Assembly (NCBI RefSeq): GCF_003711105.1 | Contig: NZ_CP023865.1 | Coordinates: forward strand, 4,551,001 to 4,615,000 | Direction of reading: 5' to 3' | From: Actinoplanes teichomyceticus ATCC 31121 | GTDB taxonomy: Bacteria > Actinomycetota > Actinomycetes > Mycobacteriales > Micromonosporaceae | Length of the DNA stretch: 64,000 nt | Part shown: positions 10,401-17,260 of the stretch, in pieces | Numbering within the stretch: position 1 is the stretch's first letter | Layout: the number at the start of each line of letters is the position of its first letter | Program-made: the position numbers and the translations under genes | Notes under the pieces: model-generated | Database searches by the model: none | Seen by the model: the letters and a program-made list of their open reading frames with translations, nothing else | Told to the model about the DNA's origin: nothing

Positions 10401-13400
10401 TCCGGCAGCGGCGCGAAAACCCGGGCGAGCGAACGCGCCTCGACCGGGTCGCCGACGGCGGTGCCGGTGCCGTGCGCCTCCAGGTAGGTGACCTCGGCCG
10501 GGTCCACCCCGGACTCCCGGTACGCCGCGCTGATCACCTGATGCTGCCGCAGCGGGTTCGGGGACATCAGGCTCAGCGACCGGCCGTCGTTGTTGACCGC
10601 GGTGCCGCGGACCACGGCCAGGACCCGGTCACCGGCGGTGTCCGCGAGCCGGGTCAGGACCAGGGCCGCGCCGCCCTCGCCGGGGACGAAACCGTCGGCG
10701 TCCGCGTCGAACGCCCGGCAGCGGCCGGTGGGTGAGAGCGCCTGGGCGCCGGCGAGCAGGCGGTGACCGGTACCGGTCAGGTTCAGGTTGACGCCGCCGA
10801 CCACGGCGACATCGCAGTCCCCGGCGGCCAGGCTGCGGCGGGCCAGGTGCAGGGCGACCAGCGCGGAGGAGCACGCGGTGTCCACGGCCACGGCCGGGCC
10901 CCGCAGGTCGAGCAGGTGGGCCACCCGGGCGGCGGTGAGGTTGCGCAGCGTGCCGGTCAGAGCGTGGGCCCGGTCCAGGTCGGTGTCGTCGAACAACTCG
11001 GGGTAAGCGCTCTCACCGACCGCGGCGAACACCCCGACGCGGCGGTCGTGGCGGCGCGGACCGGCGTACCCGGCGCGTTCCAGGGCTTCGTGGGCCAGTT
11101 CGAGCAGGATTCGGGCGTGCGGGTCGAGGTAGCGGGCCTCGGTCTCGCCGATCCCGAAACAGTCGGCGTCGAACTGTGCCGGGTCGGCCAGGAACGCCCC
11201 GTAGCCGTCCCACCCGGCGGCGCGCGTGACGCTGTCGCGCCCGGCGAGGAGGTTGGCCCAGAACTGCTCCGGCGTGTCCGCGTCCGGGAAGCGGCAGGCC
11301 ATCCCGATGATCGCCAGCTCCCCGCCCCCCGGGGCCGGAGCCGGGGCCGCCTGGACCGGGGCCGGGACCGGGGCCGTCGGGCCCGAGGTTGTCGCGGCTG
11401 GGCCTTCGGCTTCCAGGAGGAGGAGCCGGGCGGCGAGGGCCGGCACGGTGGGGCAGTCGCGCAGGTCGGCGGGATCGAGCGTACGGCCGAAGGCGTCCTC
11501 CAGGTCGGCGAGCACCTCCATGGCCGCGAGCGAGGACCCGCCGATCGCGAGGAACCGGTCGTCGGGGCCGATCCGCTCCTCGGGCAGGCGCAGCACCCGG
11601 GCCCAGACGGCGCGGACCAGGTGCTCGGTCTCGGCCCGGGTGCGCGGTGGGCGTACCGGGGCAGTCCGGTGCCGCTCGTCCCCGTCGGCCGCGACCACCG
11701 GCGGCCTCCCGCCCCGCCGCACGTGCGTGTCCGCCGTCGGGCGGGCCAGGTCCGCACCGGGCCGCGGCGCGGAAAGGGCGGGCTGCGCCGCGGAAAGGGC
11801 GGGCCGCCTCGCGGAAGGAGCGGACTGCGCCGCGGAAGGAGCGGACTGTGCCCCGGGAGGAGCGGACTGTGCCCCGGGAGGAGCGGACTGTGCCCCGGGA
11901 GGGGTGGGGCGCGGCTGCGGCGGCTGGTCGAGGATGCGGTCGCGCAGCAGGTGCCGGCGCAGCTTCCCGCTGGTGGTCCGGGCGAACGCGCCGCGTGGGA
12001 CGACGCGTACCTCGACGCCGTCGTAGCCGAGCGCCTCGGCGACCCGGGCCCGGGCCCGCTCGGCGGCCTCCGGCCGGTCGCGCACGGCCGGGGCGGCGAG
12101 GAAGAGGGCTACGCGTTCGCGGCCGGTGGCCGGATCGGTGGCGCCGACCACGGCGACCGGCCCCGCGCCCAGCCCCGGGGTCGCGGCGGCGGTCTCCTCG
12201 AGATCGGCGGCGTGGAAGTTGCGGCCGTGCACGAACAGGACGTCCTTGGCCCGGCCGGAGACGCACAGCCGCCCGGCGCGCAGGAAGCCGATGTCGCCGG
12301 TCCGGAGCCAGCCGTCCACCAGCGCTTCCGCGGTCGCGGCGGGGTCGCGGTGGTATCCGCGCATGACGTTCGGGCCGCGCACCTGGATGTGTCCGACCAG
12401 GCCCTCCTCGACCGGCTGCCCGGCGTCGTCGACGATCCGGATCTCGCAGCCCGGGACCGGGAAACCGACGTCCATCAGCTCGGCCACCCCGGGTGCGGGC
12501 ACCGGCCGGTCCGGGTCGGCCGCGGGCGGCGACGCCGGATCCGGCACGTCCGCCACGTCGAGGGCGACGCCCCGCGACAGCGCGGCCCGGCTCACGCGTA
12601 CCGGCCGCGCCGGCACCCCCAGCGGCGGAAACGCGACCGCGACGGTCGCCTCGGCGAGCCCGTACACCGGCTGCGGCGCCGCGGCGTCGAGACCGGCCCG
12701 CCGCAGCTTGGCGGCGAAGGCGCGCCACACCACCGGTGAGATCGGTTCCGCGCCCACCATGATCAGGCGGAGCCGGCTCAGGTCCAGCTGTTCCAGCACC
12801 TCGTCCCGGACCCGCCGCAGGACCAGGGCGAGTGCGAAGTTCGCCGCGGTCGTCACGGTGGCCCGGTGCTCGTCCGCGGCCCGCAGCCACACCTCCGGCC
12901 GTTTCGCGAAGGCGAGCGGGCTGATCCGCACCTGCCGGCACCGCACGAACAGCGGGCCCAGGTGGGTGCCGATCAGCCCCATGTCGTGGAAGTACGGCAT
13001 CCAGGTGAGGATCACGTCGTCCGGACCGGTGCCGGCGGCCCGGGCCGCCTGGTCCAGGTTGGCGACCAGGTTGCCGTGGGTCAGTTCGACGCCCTTGGGC
13101 GCTCCGGTGCTGCCCGAGGAGAACTGCAGGAACGCGAGGTCGTCCGGGCCGGCCGGGACCGGCTCGGCCAGCGCGGGACCGGCGCGCAGCTGATCGAGGG
13201 TGAGCCGCCGCCCACCGTCCACGGCGAGGTCGCCGGCCAGGGCCGGCCCGCCCAGGTGCCGCCGGACCGCGGCGACGCGGCCGGCCTCCGGCGGCAGTGG
13301 CACCGGTACGACCCCGGCCACCACCGCACCCCAGAACAGCGGCAGGAATTCCGCGCTGTCCTCGGCCACCAGCAGCAGGCAGTCACCTCGCGTCAGGCCG

Positions 13401-13549
13401 GCCGCGCGCAGGCCACCGCCGACCCGGAGGGCGTCCGCGTACAACGTGGCGTAATCGGTCCGCCGCTGCCGTCCGTCGCCGTCGACGTGCACCACCACCT
13501 GCTCGGGCGCGCGGGTGGCGGCCCGGACGAGCACGTCGATCAACGTCAT
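1469..13549 (-). CDS. FAAL-PKS-NRPS megasynthase with AAR-like terminal reductase
   Basis: A single protein of about 4,026 aa. Domains by motif, approximate residues: fatty acyl-AMP ligase 1-585 (FSSGSTGAPKG, YGLAEATVAV); carrier with GGSS serine near 670; ketosynthase 740-1135 (DTACSS, Cys893; HGTGT; NIGH); AT remnant 1200-1615 without the GHSxG nucleophile; ketoreductase 1780-2000 (GGAGAAG, YVAGN); ACP near 2125 (GLDSL); condensation 2230-2633 (HHAAVDG); adenylation 2640-3133 (FTSGSTGRPKG, YGPTETT); PCP near 3168 (GGDSI); second condensation 3225-3630 (HHLVGDG); and 3665-4026, an AAR-like reductase (TTGHAVTAA, Rossmann GVGSIGSS, GGGLLDCG with Cys3947). Inferred logic: a fatty acid is adenylated, extended once and ketoreduced, one amino acid is added, and the thioester is released by reduction, probably to an aldehyde. 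ATG 13549 fits the FAAL start. Adenylation specificity residues read by eye as D-A-R-S-H-G-L-I-N give no confident substrate. No TE, PPTase or transporter lies adjacent. Confidence 0.88.
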   Translation of the reverse strand: MTLIDVLVRAATRAPEQVVVHVDGDGRQRRTDYATLYADALRVGGGLRAAGLTRGDCLLLVAEDSAEFLPLFWGAVVAGVVPVPLPPEAGRVAAVRRHLGGPALAGDLAVDGGRRLTLDQLRAGPALAEPVPAGPDDLAFLQFSSGSTGAPKGVELTHGNLVANLDQAARAAGTGPDDVILTWMPYFHDMGLIGTHLGPLFVRCRQVRISPLAFAKRPEVWLRAADEHRATVTTAANFALALVLRRVRDEVLEQLDLSRLRLIMVGAEPISPVVWRAFAAKLRRAGLDAAAPQPVYGLAEATVAVAFPPLGVPARPVRVSRAALSRGVALDVADVPDPASPPAADPDRPVPAPGVAELMDVGFPVPGCEIRIVDDAGQPVEEGLVGHIQVRGPNVMRGYHRDPAATAEALVDGWLRTGDIGFLRAGRLCVSGRAKDVLFVHGRNFHAADLEETAAATPGLGAGPVAVVGATDPATGRERVALFLAAPAVRDRPEAAERARARVAEALGYDGVEVRVVPRGAFARTTSGKLRRHLLRDRILDQPPQPRPTPPGAQSAPPGAQSAPPGAQSAPSAAQSAPSARRPALSAAQPALSAPRPGADLARPTADTHVRRGGRPPVVAADGDERHRTAPVRPPRTRAETEHLVRAVWARVLRLPEERIGPDDRFLAIGGSSLAAMEVLADLEDAFGRTLDPADLRDCPTVPALAARLLLLEAEGPAATTSGPTAPVPAPVQAAPAPAPGGGELAIIGMACRFPDADTPEQFWANLLAGRDSVTRAAGWDGYGAFLADPAQFDADCFGIGETEARYLDPHARILLELAHEALERAGYAGPRRHDRRVGVFAAVGESAYPELFDDTDLDRAHALTGTLRNLTAARVAHLLDLRGPAVAVDTACSSALVALHLARRSLAAGDCDVAVVGGVNLNLTGTGHRLLAGAQALSPTGRCRAFDADADGFVPGEGGAALVLTRLADTAGDRVLAVVRGTAVNNDGRSLSLMSPNPLRQHQVISAAYRESGVDPAEVTYLEAHGTGTAVGDPVEARSLARVFAPLPDGRPRLLGSVKTNIGHLLNVAGLPALVKVVLAVQHGELPPSLHHTRPSPRFDLAGAGFEVLTERRPWPGPRVAGINSFGFGGTNAHAILAAPDPASVPDPSPVPAATSAPARVPARAPMPAPAPGPDAGRPPAAWSGSVTGATSVAGDDAGPHLLTLSARSAVALRAALGDLMAHLHTHPELREADVCATAATARDDGPYRIALVAEGDLADRLASAVAGPPVTRPARTALLFAPPEPGHSAHRYATAPGFREAVHRLSAAAGPLAGRTLASCFADPAAAAADPGLRDAVAVASGIAVAARLRAFGVRPDAVTGVGAAALAAAAFAGLLSEADAVRLAASPEDVVGPAAALGSRPEDVVGPAAAFRSRPEDVVRPADSPGDFPGEPWTARIALLDPSTGDRITAVEADRLRSPGREREAVAVAGPRVPMREPSGDGTGSWGAALDATIDRLAAAGYDTVVVVGAENAAESRHGTDHAHTAPRADAAPGADIAPGRPEAANGGPAGRSAVAQDIGSGPRTAVLPAGGDDRELLATAAEVWRRGGALDRTWMGAGTRRVELPTYPFQRRRYWVTDPLPPVLSTARWVETPIGEASARAEAPVDGAAGVSAGTPSGDVVHVVRADRMPADALTVVPTLARSGRLLVVTTDLYATGVGQETPDPACAVWSGLLMALADENPDLGVRIVDVTSDSAEEQRRAVVERESQAPPAPGSAEIVAWRGVRRLTRAFVPAATPEPLVLPPDGRYLITGGAGAAGAEIARHLARRGRPALLLTGRSAEPGELLAQLRRLGARVEYRRADVAVERDVTALVAGRAFDVVVHAAGVVRPGSLRAKTADELAAGLAAKVRGTELLARALLGPRPGTGQPPGPDSPAADRGTPAGAGGDSRPLFIALSSVSAVLPGLAGAVGDYVAGNAYVDAFAAAECAAGRAFVAVNLPVLAGGGLAAGHRIGGDALPLERLPQVLWAAAGLGAAQVLVTPPGPGRGAPVGGGRAGVARPAAEPSPEGAASPEGAASPEGAASPEGAASPEGAGPPVEPGPAAPRDVAELIAVVRELLARALEREPATIRPDEPFLTLGLDSLTAIDLVKELETRLGRTLSTTLFFEHRTIGELAAHLSGAADPAGPAAHDIAPTGGRAEQAARDIEPAGRAARDIEPAGRAARGADPAGGPQPPPQPPQPADPAGEFPLSPVQRAFHTNGRLHPRVPSYAYVRQTLAGSIDTDRLAAAFAEVERRHPMLRARFGGGGQRIQRPGGDRPAWLTVTRLTRPVAEVDAELRNRTFDLEREAPIRAVLAVEDAGPAHLILVAHHAAVDGYSLAILGDELWARYAGAGLPPAPERTLADHQALRGGPHAEDLAWWRATLAGYPGLALPFDGDPRQDPEPPYAVHQVALDARLSRRLAEHARDAGVSLFHLLLAGYVRCLARWSGQDDVPVQVARAGRTARLAGIDRMVGPFADTLPVLARAVPGESIVALAERLREAWLESERHGSVSTADLARMLAVDLAGPRTASPASFSFARFPRHRGTAAHVLATTAGTASAATRLGLVCFDFHDALHFSWNYPAALFEAGTVRRFAADHLAEITAVAAADRTAAPAGRVPPVAERIRRQCRRTPDRIAVLADGEPFTYRQLDEASDRLAARLAGHRARRIGLLTAPGTATVVGVVGILKANAAWVPLDAAHPPARLAGQLSRAQVDVVVGEPATEALLDGFTLVDVWDGTGGEPPAVTTRPGDDAYVIFTSGSTGRPKGVPVSHRSMTTYLDWALATFGYHAGDRLAQTASICFDASVRQLLAPLLVGATVVTWDRDTVRDPQRLAQRLAADRVTVWSSVPTLWERLLAAAERDRPDLSALRWVHVGGEELSPAHVRRWFDLLGPGQRIANLYGPTETTINATFHVISERPADDVRHLPIGRPVGGAITEVIGPDGRRCGPGEDGELWIGGTGVAAGYLDDPELTAAAFVERDGRRWYRSGDRAVCDADGVLWFRGRLDDQVKLHGYRVEPGEVEAVLRGHPQVARVAVRVDGSRLVAWVQPEAGAAVDAAGLRAYLDGILPFYLVPARIEMVAELALTATGKIDRARLTSSPRRAPVDPPRTPTERLLAGVWERQLGVPAVGRDDDFFALGGDSIGVLEMFAALEADRPVLPRPTVIYRRRTLAALAAEIDAAPAPTRPVVRADAAEFPLTPSQRGFLLADAVGAGSAWLAAPRVHGPLDAQRFQQAVNVLVERHPMLRTVFRRHARPPVQRELAPGAALTVEYVTEPGPIAAELAAERAHRFDPARWPLVRLRLLRVGPREHVLLLHAHHLVGDGYSVALLARELLAVYDHETLPPLRSSFRDYVALLERAEPEIAPYDGAPLGRGARTATAGVTLGPAVVAALRSLAAAAGTTPMTPVLTAFHRALGRVLHRADPTIGVAVTGRDHSLPDLARLFGPCATAVAVRPGPSAGRTPAEPGPAVHAVPPGRTVAGPVEPGPAAPAVRPGPDDGFGADLERMADAVIAARGRSFVAPHGWQFFFTYLDFAALGPQEGRTLRLAWDGTDAEMAVPPGTDVLLAARPAGSGLRLTFRGRLSEPVLTALAAQARADLEAFAAGRAAPSDAAPGNAAAPGARRGSAGAAKRRSADAPLDAALIGYLPAPAHLAALAGDLPESVRRMLPTLSREAIRTAVFPDGAPRLLETVDTRLGRSGFLCLPRFADELTAPGLAADAAAAADLAAGSGARTVSLAGMIPAHTGYGAAVAELVRSPVRVTTGHAVTAASVARTTFAAAGRCLAGRVLAVLGVGSIGSSSLALLLARAETAPAGLLLCDLPSATERLSALAADLRERGYPGPIEIVTDGPGAVYRAEVIVAATSGGPGTLDVGRLRPGTILVDDSFPHCFDTTRALARMRAHADVLIVGGGLLDCGPATRTAAAGLPVAAHPGRLPGTVASCQLESLLHAVTPGLPLVCGPVSAAQAASYWEALDAAGVGAAPLHLLGEVVGRV

Positions 13550-13750
13550 GATCGAGAGCCTATCGGCGGGGTTCAACCCGTCCGTGCCGCTACGTAGTCG
13601 CAGTTCAGTGACTGTGTGCGACAGAATCGGGGGCATAATGATGCGCTGGACTGCAAAAACGCGCTCAAGTTTCCCGCGCACAGGGGCAGAACGGACGTAC
13701 CGCGCATCACACTGCGCTAACCCTCGCCGCGCGCCGGGACGGCGGGCGGG

Positions 13751-13764
13751 TAACGTGCCGCACC
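13751..13764 (+). promoter_or_regulatory. -10 box, near-leaderless promoter of the 13765 lipoprotein
   Basis: TAACGT (TANNNT) at 13751-13756 is followed by 8 nt and then the ATG. No Shine-Dalgarno sequence precedes the start. The 215-bp gap to the divergent megasynthase start (13549) must carry both promoters; no other clear element was recognised in it. Confidence 0.4.
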
Positions 13765-14247
13765 ATGCGTGGATCCACCATCGCAGCTGTCGCCACGTGC
13801 ACCCTACTGGCGATCACCGGCTGCGCTAACAGTGAAGAGTCCGCCGCCACCAGCGCCGCCACCGCGGCCGCGGCGGCGAACGTGGCCGGTCTCGACAAGG
13901 GCACCGCCGGCGCGTGCACGGTGGCCGACCAGGCCACCCGCGGTGAGGACGGGCGCGACCTGGACCTGGCCACCGCCAAGGAGATCGTGAGCCTCGGCAA
14001 GACCTCGCGAAGCACGATCATCACCGCCGCCACCGAGGTGCTCGACCGGGCGCTGCAGAAGGCGCAGGCCGCCGCCGGCGAGCCGAACGAGGCGGTGCTG
14101 ACCGCGGAGGTGAGCTCGGCGATCCTCAAGGTCCAGACGGCCTGCCAGGACACCGATGCGGTGAAGGCGAGCATCACCTCGCCCAGCCAGACCAGCGGCT
14201 CCGAGGGCGCGGACGACTCCTCGGTCACCAACAGCAAGGTCAACTGA
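13765..14247 (+). CDS. Putative secreted lipoprotein, unknown function
   Basis: A 160-aa protein. Residues 1-20 form a signal peptide ending in a lipobox-like LAITGC, after which Cys20 would be lipidated and anchored outside the membrane. The mature part is Ala/Thr/Ser-rich, with a helical middle section and a polar acidic tail (GSEGADDSSVTNSKVN). No enzymatic motif was recognised. It is divergent from the megasynthase, and a strong hairpin follows its stop. Membership in the biosynthetic locus is not supported by anything beyond adjacency. Confidence 0.75.
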   Translation: MRGSTIAAVATCTLLAITGCANSEESAATSAATAAAAANVAGLDKGTAGACTVADQATRGEDGRDLDLATAKEIVSLGKTSRSTIITAATEVLDRALQKAQAAAGEPNEAVLTAEVSSAILKVQTACQDTDAVKASITSPSQTSGSEGADDSSVTNSKVN

Positions 14248-14264
14248 ACCCAGCCACCACCGCG

Positions 14265-14301
14265 GGCCGGGACGCTGATCACCAGCGGTCCCGGCCTGTT
14301 T
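14265..14301 (+). terminator. Rho-independent-like terminator after the lipoprotein gene
   Basis: The arm GGCCGGGAC (14265-14273) plus GCTG pairs with CAGC and GTCCCGGCC (14283-14296), with one bulged G and loop ATCAC. A short TGTTT tract follows. Confidence 0.7.
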
Positions 14302-14319
14302 CGTACCCTTCGCCAGGGG

Positions 14320-14610
14320 TCAGCCGACCGGCTCGGGACGCCACGGCCGGCGCGCGTCGGTCGGTCTGGCGTCCGCGGCGACCTCCACCGCGTACGTCGG
14401 CCGCTCCCGCCCCGGCACCGGCCCGAGGTAGCCGTGGCCGGTCAGATGGCACCAGGCCGGCAGGTCCAGCGGCGCCGCCGGATCGGTCGCGATCAGGTGG
14501 ACCAGCGCTCCGGGCGGCAGCGTGGCGATCAACCGCCGCAACTCGATCAGCAGCAGCACGCAGCGCCGATCCCCGCCGTCGAGCACGACCGGGCGCACCT
14601 GAGCGTTCAC
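14320..14610 (-). CDS. TusA-like sulfur-carrier family protein
   Basis: A 96-aa protein. The core resembles TusA/SirA proteins: a Cys near the first helix, then a helix, then PGALVHLIATDPAAPLDLPAWCHLTGHGYLG, matching in type the family's 'ATDPGA..DIPA.C...GH' signature. The family carries persulfide sulfur for tRNA thiolation, Moco or redox enzymes. The usual Cys-Pro pair is here Cys-Val (DRRCVLLL), so the carrier Cys is present but the proline is lost. GTG at 14610 is preferred because GGAGGGAG precedes it; an in-frame ATG lies upstream without a ribosome site. No cysteine desulfurase or rhodanese is adjacent. Confidence 0.65.
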   Translation of the reverse strand: MNAQVRPVVLDGGDRRCVLLLIELRRLIATLPPGALVHLIATDPAAPLDLPAWCHLTGHGYLGPVPGRERPTYAVEVAADARPTDARRPWRPEPVG

Positions 14611-14740
14611 CTCGCGGCTCCCTCCGCCTGCGGACCGCCTCAGATCATCCCCGATCGGCTGATCATGGCGCGCCACCGCCCCCGGACCACCGGCGCCGGG
14701 CGCCCGCGAACCCGCCACGGGCCACCGGAGGCCGCGCCGC

Positions 14741-15790
14741 TCAGGTCAGTTCCAGCACGACCTTGATGTCGTCGGGGCGTGCCTGCAGCGCGTCGGCGAA
14801 CCCTTCCAGCGGCACGCGGCGGGTGATCAGCCGGGACAGCCAGCCGAGCTCGGCGTCCGCCAGCGCGGTGGCCGCGGCGGCGTAGTGGCCCAGGTTGGCG
14901 TTGACCGAGCCGACCACCACGTCGTTCTCCAGCACCATCTCCCGGTTGGCGCCACCGATGTCGACCGAGATGTGGTGGCCCACCGGCGAGACGCCGGTGA
15001 GGCAGACCACGCCGTACGGCGCGTTGCCGGTCATCGCCTCGAAGACGACGCCCGGCACGCCGGTGGCCTCGATGACGATGTCCGGCCGGAGCGCGGCGAC
15101 GGCCTCGCGCATCCCCACCGAGTGGTACCGGGCGCCGAGCGCCTCGACGACCGCGGGTTTCGGCCCGTCCGTGGCCACGTCCAGCACGTGCACCTCGAGG
15201 CCGCGCTGCATGCCGAGCAGCGCGGCGAGCAGGCCGATCGGTCCGGCGCCGGCGATCAGCACCCGCTCCGGCTCGAACCACGACCGGCCGCCCACCTTCG
15301 CCACCTGGTCCCAGGCCTTGGCGACGACCGAGGTGGGTTCCATCAGCACACCGACGTCGGCCAGCCGGGCGTCCAGACCGACCGCGTAGTCGGCCGGCAC
15401 GGTCCACCGCTGACTGCCGTACCCGTCGATCTCCTTGATCCCGCACTCGGTGTACCGGCCGTTGCGGCACATGTCGAACTCGCCGTGCGCGCAGGCCCCG
15501 CAGGGCTCCGGGTCGGGCCGGCGCACCACACCCACCACCAGGTCGCCGGCGGCGAAGCCGCGGTCCGGCGGGGCGCTCAGCACCCGGCCCAACGACTCGT
15601 GCCCCAGCACCAGCCGGTCCCGGCCGGGCGGCGGCCAACCGTACTCCCCGGCGGCGATCTCCCGATCGGTCCCGCAGACGCCCAGCGCCAGGCCCTCGAC
15701 CAGCAGTTCCCCGGCCGCCGGCTCGGGATCGGCCACCTCGCGGACCTCAGCGCTGCCCGCCTTGAGCGGCTCGACCGTCAACGCGCGCAT
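14741..15790 (-). CDS. Zinc-dependent alcohol dehydrogenase, glucose 1-dehydrogenase-like
   Basis: A 349-aa MDR-superfamily enzyme. GVCGTDREI and GHESLGRV are the catalytic zinc elements; PCGACAHGEFDMC holds structural-zinc cysteines; VLIAGAGPIGLLAALL is the Rossmann nucleotide site. The C-terminal half (TGNAPYGVVCLTGVS, ISVDIGGANREMVLENDVVVGSVN) is typical of the glucose dehydrogenase C-domain group, which oxidises aldoses with NAD(P). ATG 15790 is preceded by GAGGAGA. It stands alone between convergent and unrelated neighbours, so the physiological sugar or alcohol is not indicated. Confidence 0.8.
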   Translation of the reverse strand: MRALTVEPLKAGSAEVREVADPEPAAGELLVEGLALGVCGTDREIAAGEYGWPPPGRDRLVLGHESLGRVLSAPPDRGFAAGDLVVGVVRRPDPEPCGACAHGEFDMCRNGRYTECGIKEIDGYGSQRWTVPADYAVGLDARLADVGVLMEPTSVVAKAWDQVAKVGGRSWFEPERVLIAGAGPIGLLAALLGMQRGLEVHVLDVATDGPKPAVVEALGARYHSVGMREAVAALRPDIVIEATGVPGVVFEAMTGNAPYGVVCLTGVSPVGHHISVDIGGANREMVLENDVVVGSVNANLGHYAAAATALADAELGWLSRLITRRVPLEGFADALQARPDDIKVVLELT

Positions 15791-15909
15791 CAGCTCTCCT
15801 CGGGCTGCCGGCGGAGTCACACCTGACCGGAACAGTTAACCGCGTAGCCGGGGGTGTTCGCCGGAAGTCCGCGCACCCACGGCCGGGGAGTACGGGCGCG
15901 CCCGCGCGC

Positions 15910-16728
15910 TCACCGGACCCGGGCGACGGCGCCGTAGCAGGAGACGTCCGCGTCGGACGGCCGGGTTTCCGGCGGGGCGTCCGGGCGCCAGCGCGCCACC
16001 GACACGATGCCGGGCTCCAGCAGTGCGAAGCCGTCCAGCAGTGCGGCGAACTCGCTGCGGCTGCGGGGGCGGAAGCGCTGGTCGGCGTTGTTGGGCTGCA
16101 GCCCGGCGATGACGTCGGCGCTCAGGTGGTCCCAGGTGGCGTGGGAGGCGACGAGGCAGCTGCCGGGCGCGAGCGCGTCGACGAGTTCCTCGATGATCCG
16201 CCGCGGGTCTTCGTCGTCGCGGATGAAGTGCAGGATCGCCACGAGCATCAGGGCGACCGGCTCGTCCAGGTCGAGGGTGTCGCGCAACACCGGGTCGGTC
16301 AGGATCCTGGCCGGCTGGCGCAGGTCGGCGTCCAGATAGGCGGTGGCGCCCTGGGGGCTGCTGGTCAGCAGCGCGCGGGCGTGCGCGAGCACCAGGGGGT
16401 CGTTGTCGGCGTAGACCACCCGGGCCGCCGGCTCGATGGCCTGGGCGACCTCGTGGGTGTTGTCCGCCGTCGGCAGGCCGGTGCCGATGTCGAGGAACTG
16501 GTGGATGCCGGCCCGGGTCAGGTGCCGCACGGCGCGTTGCAGGAAGCGCCGGTTCTCCAGGGTGGCGATGCGGATGGTGGGCATGGCGGCGGCGATGGCG
16601 TCGCCGGACTCGCGGTCGGCGGCGAAGTTGTCCTTGCCGCCGAGCCAGTAGTTGTAACGGCGGGCCGGATGCGGCCGGCTCGTGTCGATCCGCCCGATCC
16701 CGGGATGCTCGCCTCGCCGGTCCGACAT
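15910..16728 (-). CDS. SAM-dependent methyltransferase, DUF574 type
   Basis: A 272-aa protein with the hallmarks of the actinobacterial DUF574/Methyltransf_19 family: an N-terminal RIDTSRPHPARRYNYWLGGKDNF, then FLDIGTGLPT (SAM motif I), VVYADNDPLVLAHARALL (motif II acidic residue) and LMLVAILHFI. Families of this type are abundant in actinomycetes and mostly have no known substrate. ATG 16728 is chosen because GGTGGAGG lies 5 nt upstream; another in-frame ATG 15 nt earlier is possible. A broken glycosyltransferase lies head-to-head with it. Confidence 0.85.
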   Translation of the reverse strand: MSDRRGEHPGIGRIDTSRPHPARRYNYWLGGKDNFAADRESGDAIAAAMPTIRIATLENRRFLQRAVRHLTRAGIHQFLDIGTGLPTADNTHEVAQAIEPAARVVYADNDPLVLAHARALLTSSPQGATAYLDADLRQPARILTDPVLRDTLDLDEPVALMLVAILHFIRDDEDPRRIIEELVDALAPGSCLVASHATWDHLSADVIAGLQPNNADQRFRPRSRSEFAALLDGFALLEPGIVSVARWRPDAPPETRPSDADVSCYGAVARVR

Positions 16729-16828
16729 CGCCGCCTCCACCACGATCCACTGTGCACGTCCGGGCGTCGAAGCCTACCGCTCGGCCACCGCGCCCGGTCA
16801 CCGGCCGGTGCGGCGGCCACCCGGCAGG

Positions 16829-17158
16829 GTGAGCGCCGCCGGGCCGCTGAGCTCGGCGCGGTTCGCCCGGGCGCTGGCCGCCCACTGGCTCGACATCGGT
16901 CGCGCCGTCGCCGCCGCGACCCGGGACGCCGACCTGCTGCTGGCCCCGATGGGCCTGCTCGGCTACCACGTGGCGGAGGCGGCCGGGATCCCCAGCATGG
17001 GGGCCTTCCTGCAACCGCTGGAGGCGACCCGGGCGTTCCGGCCCGCCGTGCTCCTGCACCGCCTCACCGGTTTCACCCGCGGGCCGTCGCGTCCGGAGAT
17101 CAGCCGGCTGGTGGCCGGGCTGACCAGCGGTGCCGGGTCCCGTCCGCCGGCCGGGTGA
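16829..17158 (+). pseudogene. Glycosyltransferase family 1 fragment
   Basis: About 109 codons resembling the middle of the N-terminal half of UGT-like (GT1) antibiotic/sterol glycosyltransferases: a helix, then DADLLLAPMGLLGYHVAEAAG, then IPSMGAFLQPLEATRAFRP. The acceptor-side start and the whole nucleotide-sugar-binding half, about 300 residues, are missing, and the frame ends in a low-complexity tail. GTG 16829 is the first plausible start but has no ribosome site at proper spacing. I read it as a remnant; a short unrelated ORF is the alternative. Confidence 0.5.
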
Positions 17159-17260
17159 CCGGCAGCACCGGGGACAGGCCGATGGCCCCGTGCGACCCGC
17201 TGCGTACGTGGTATGGCCGGTCTGGAATCGCTTCCGGACCCGCGAGCGCCGCGGCCCGGG

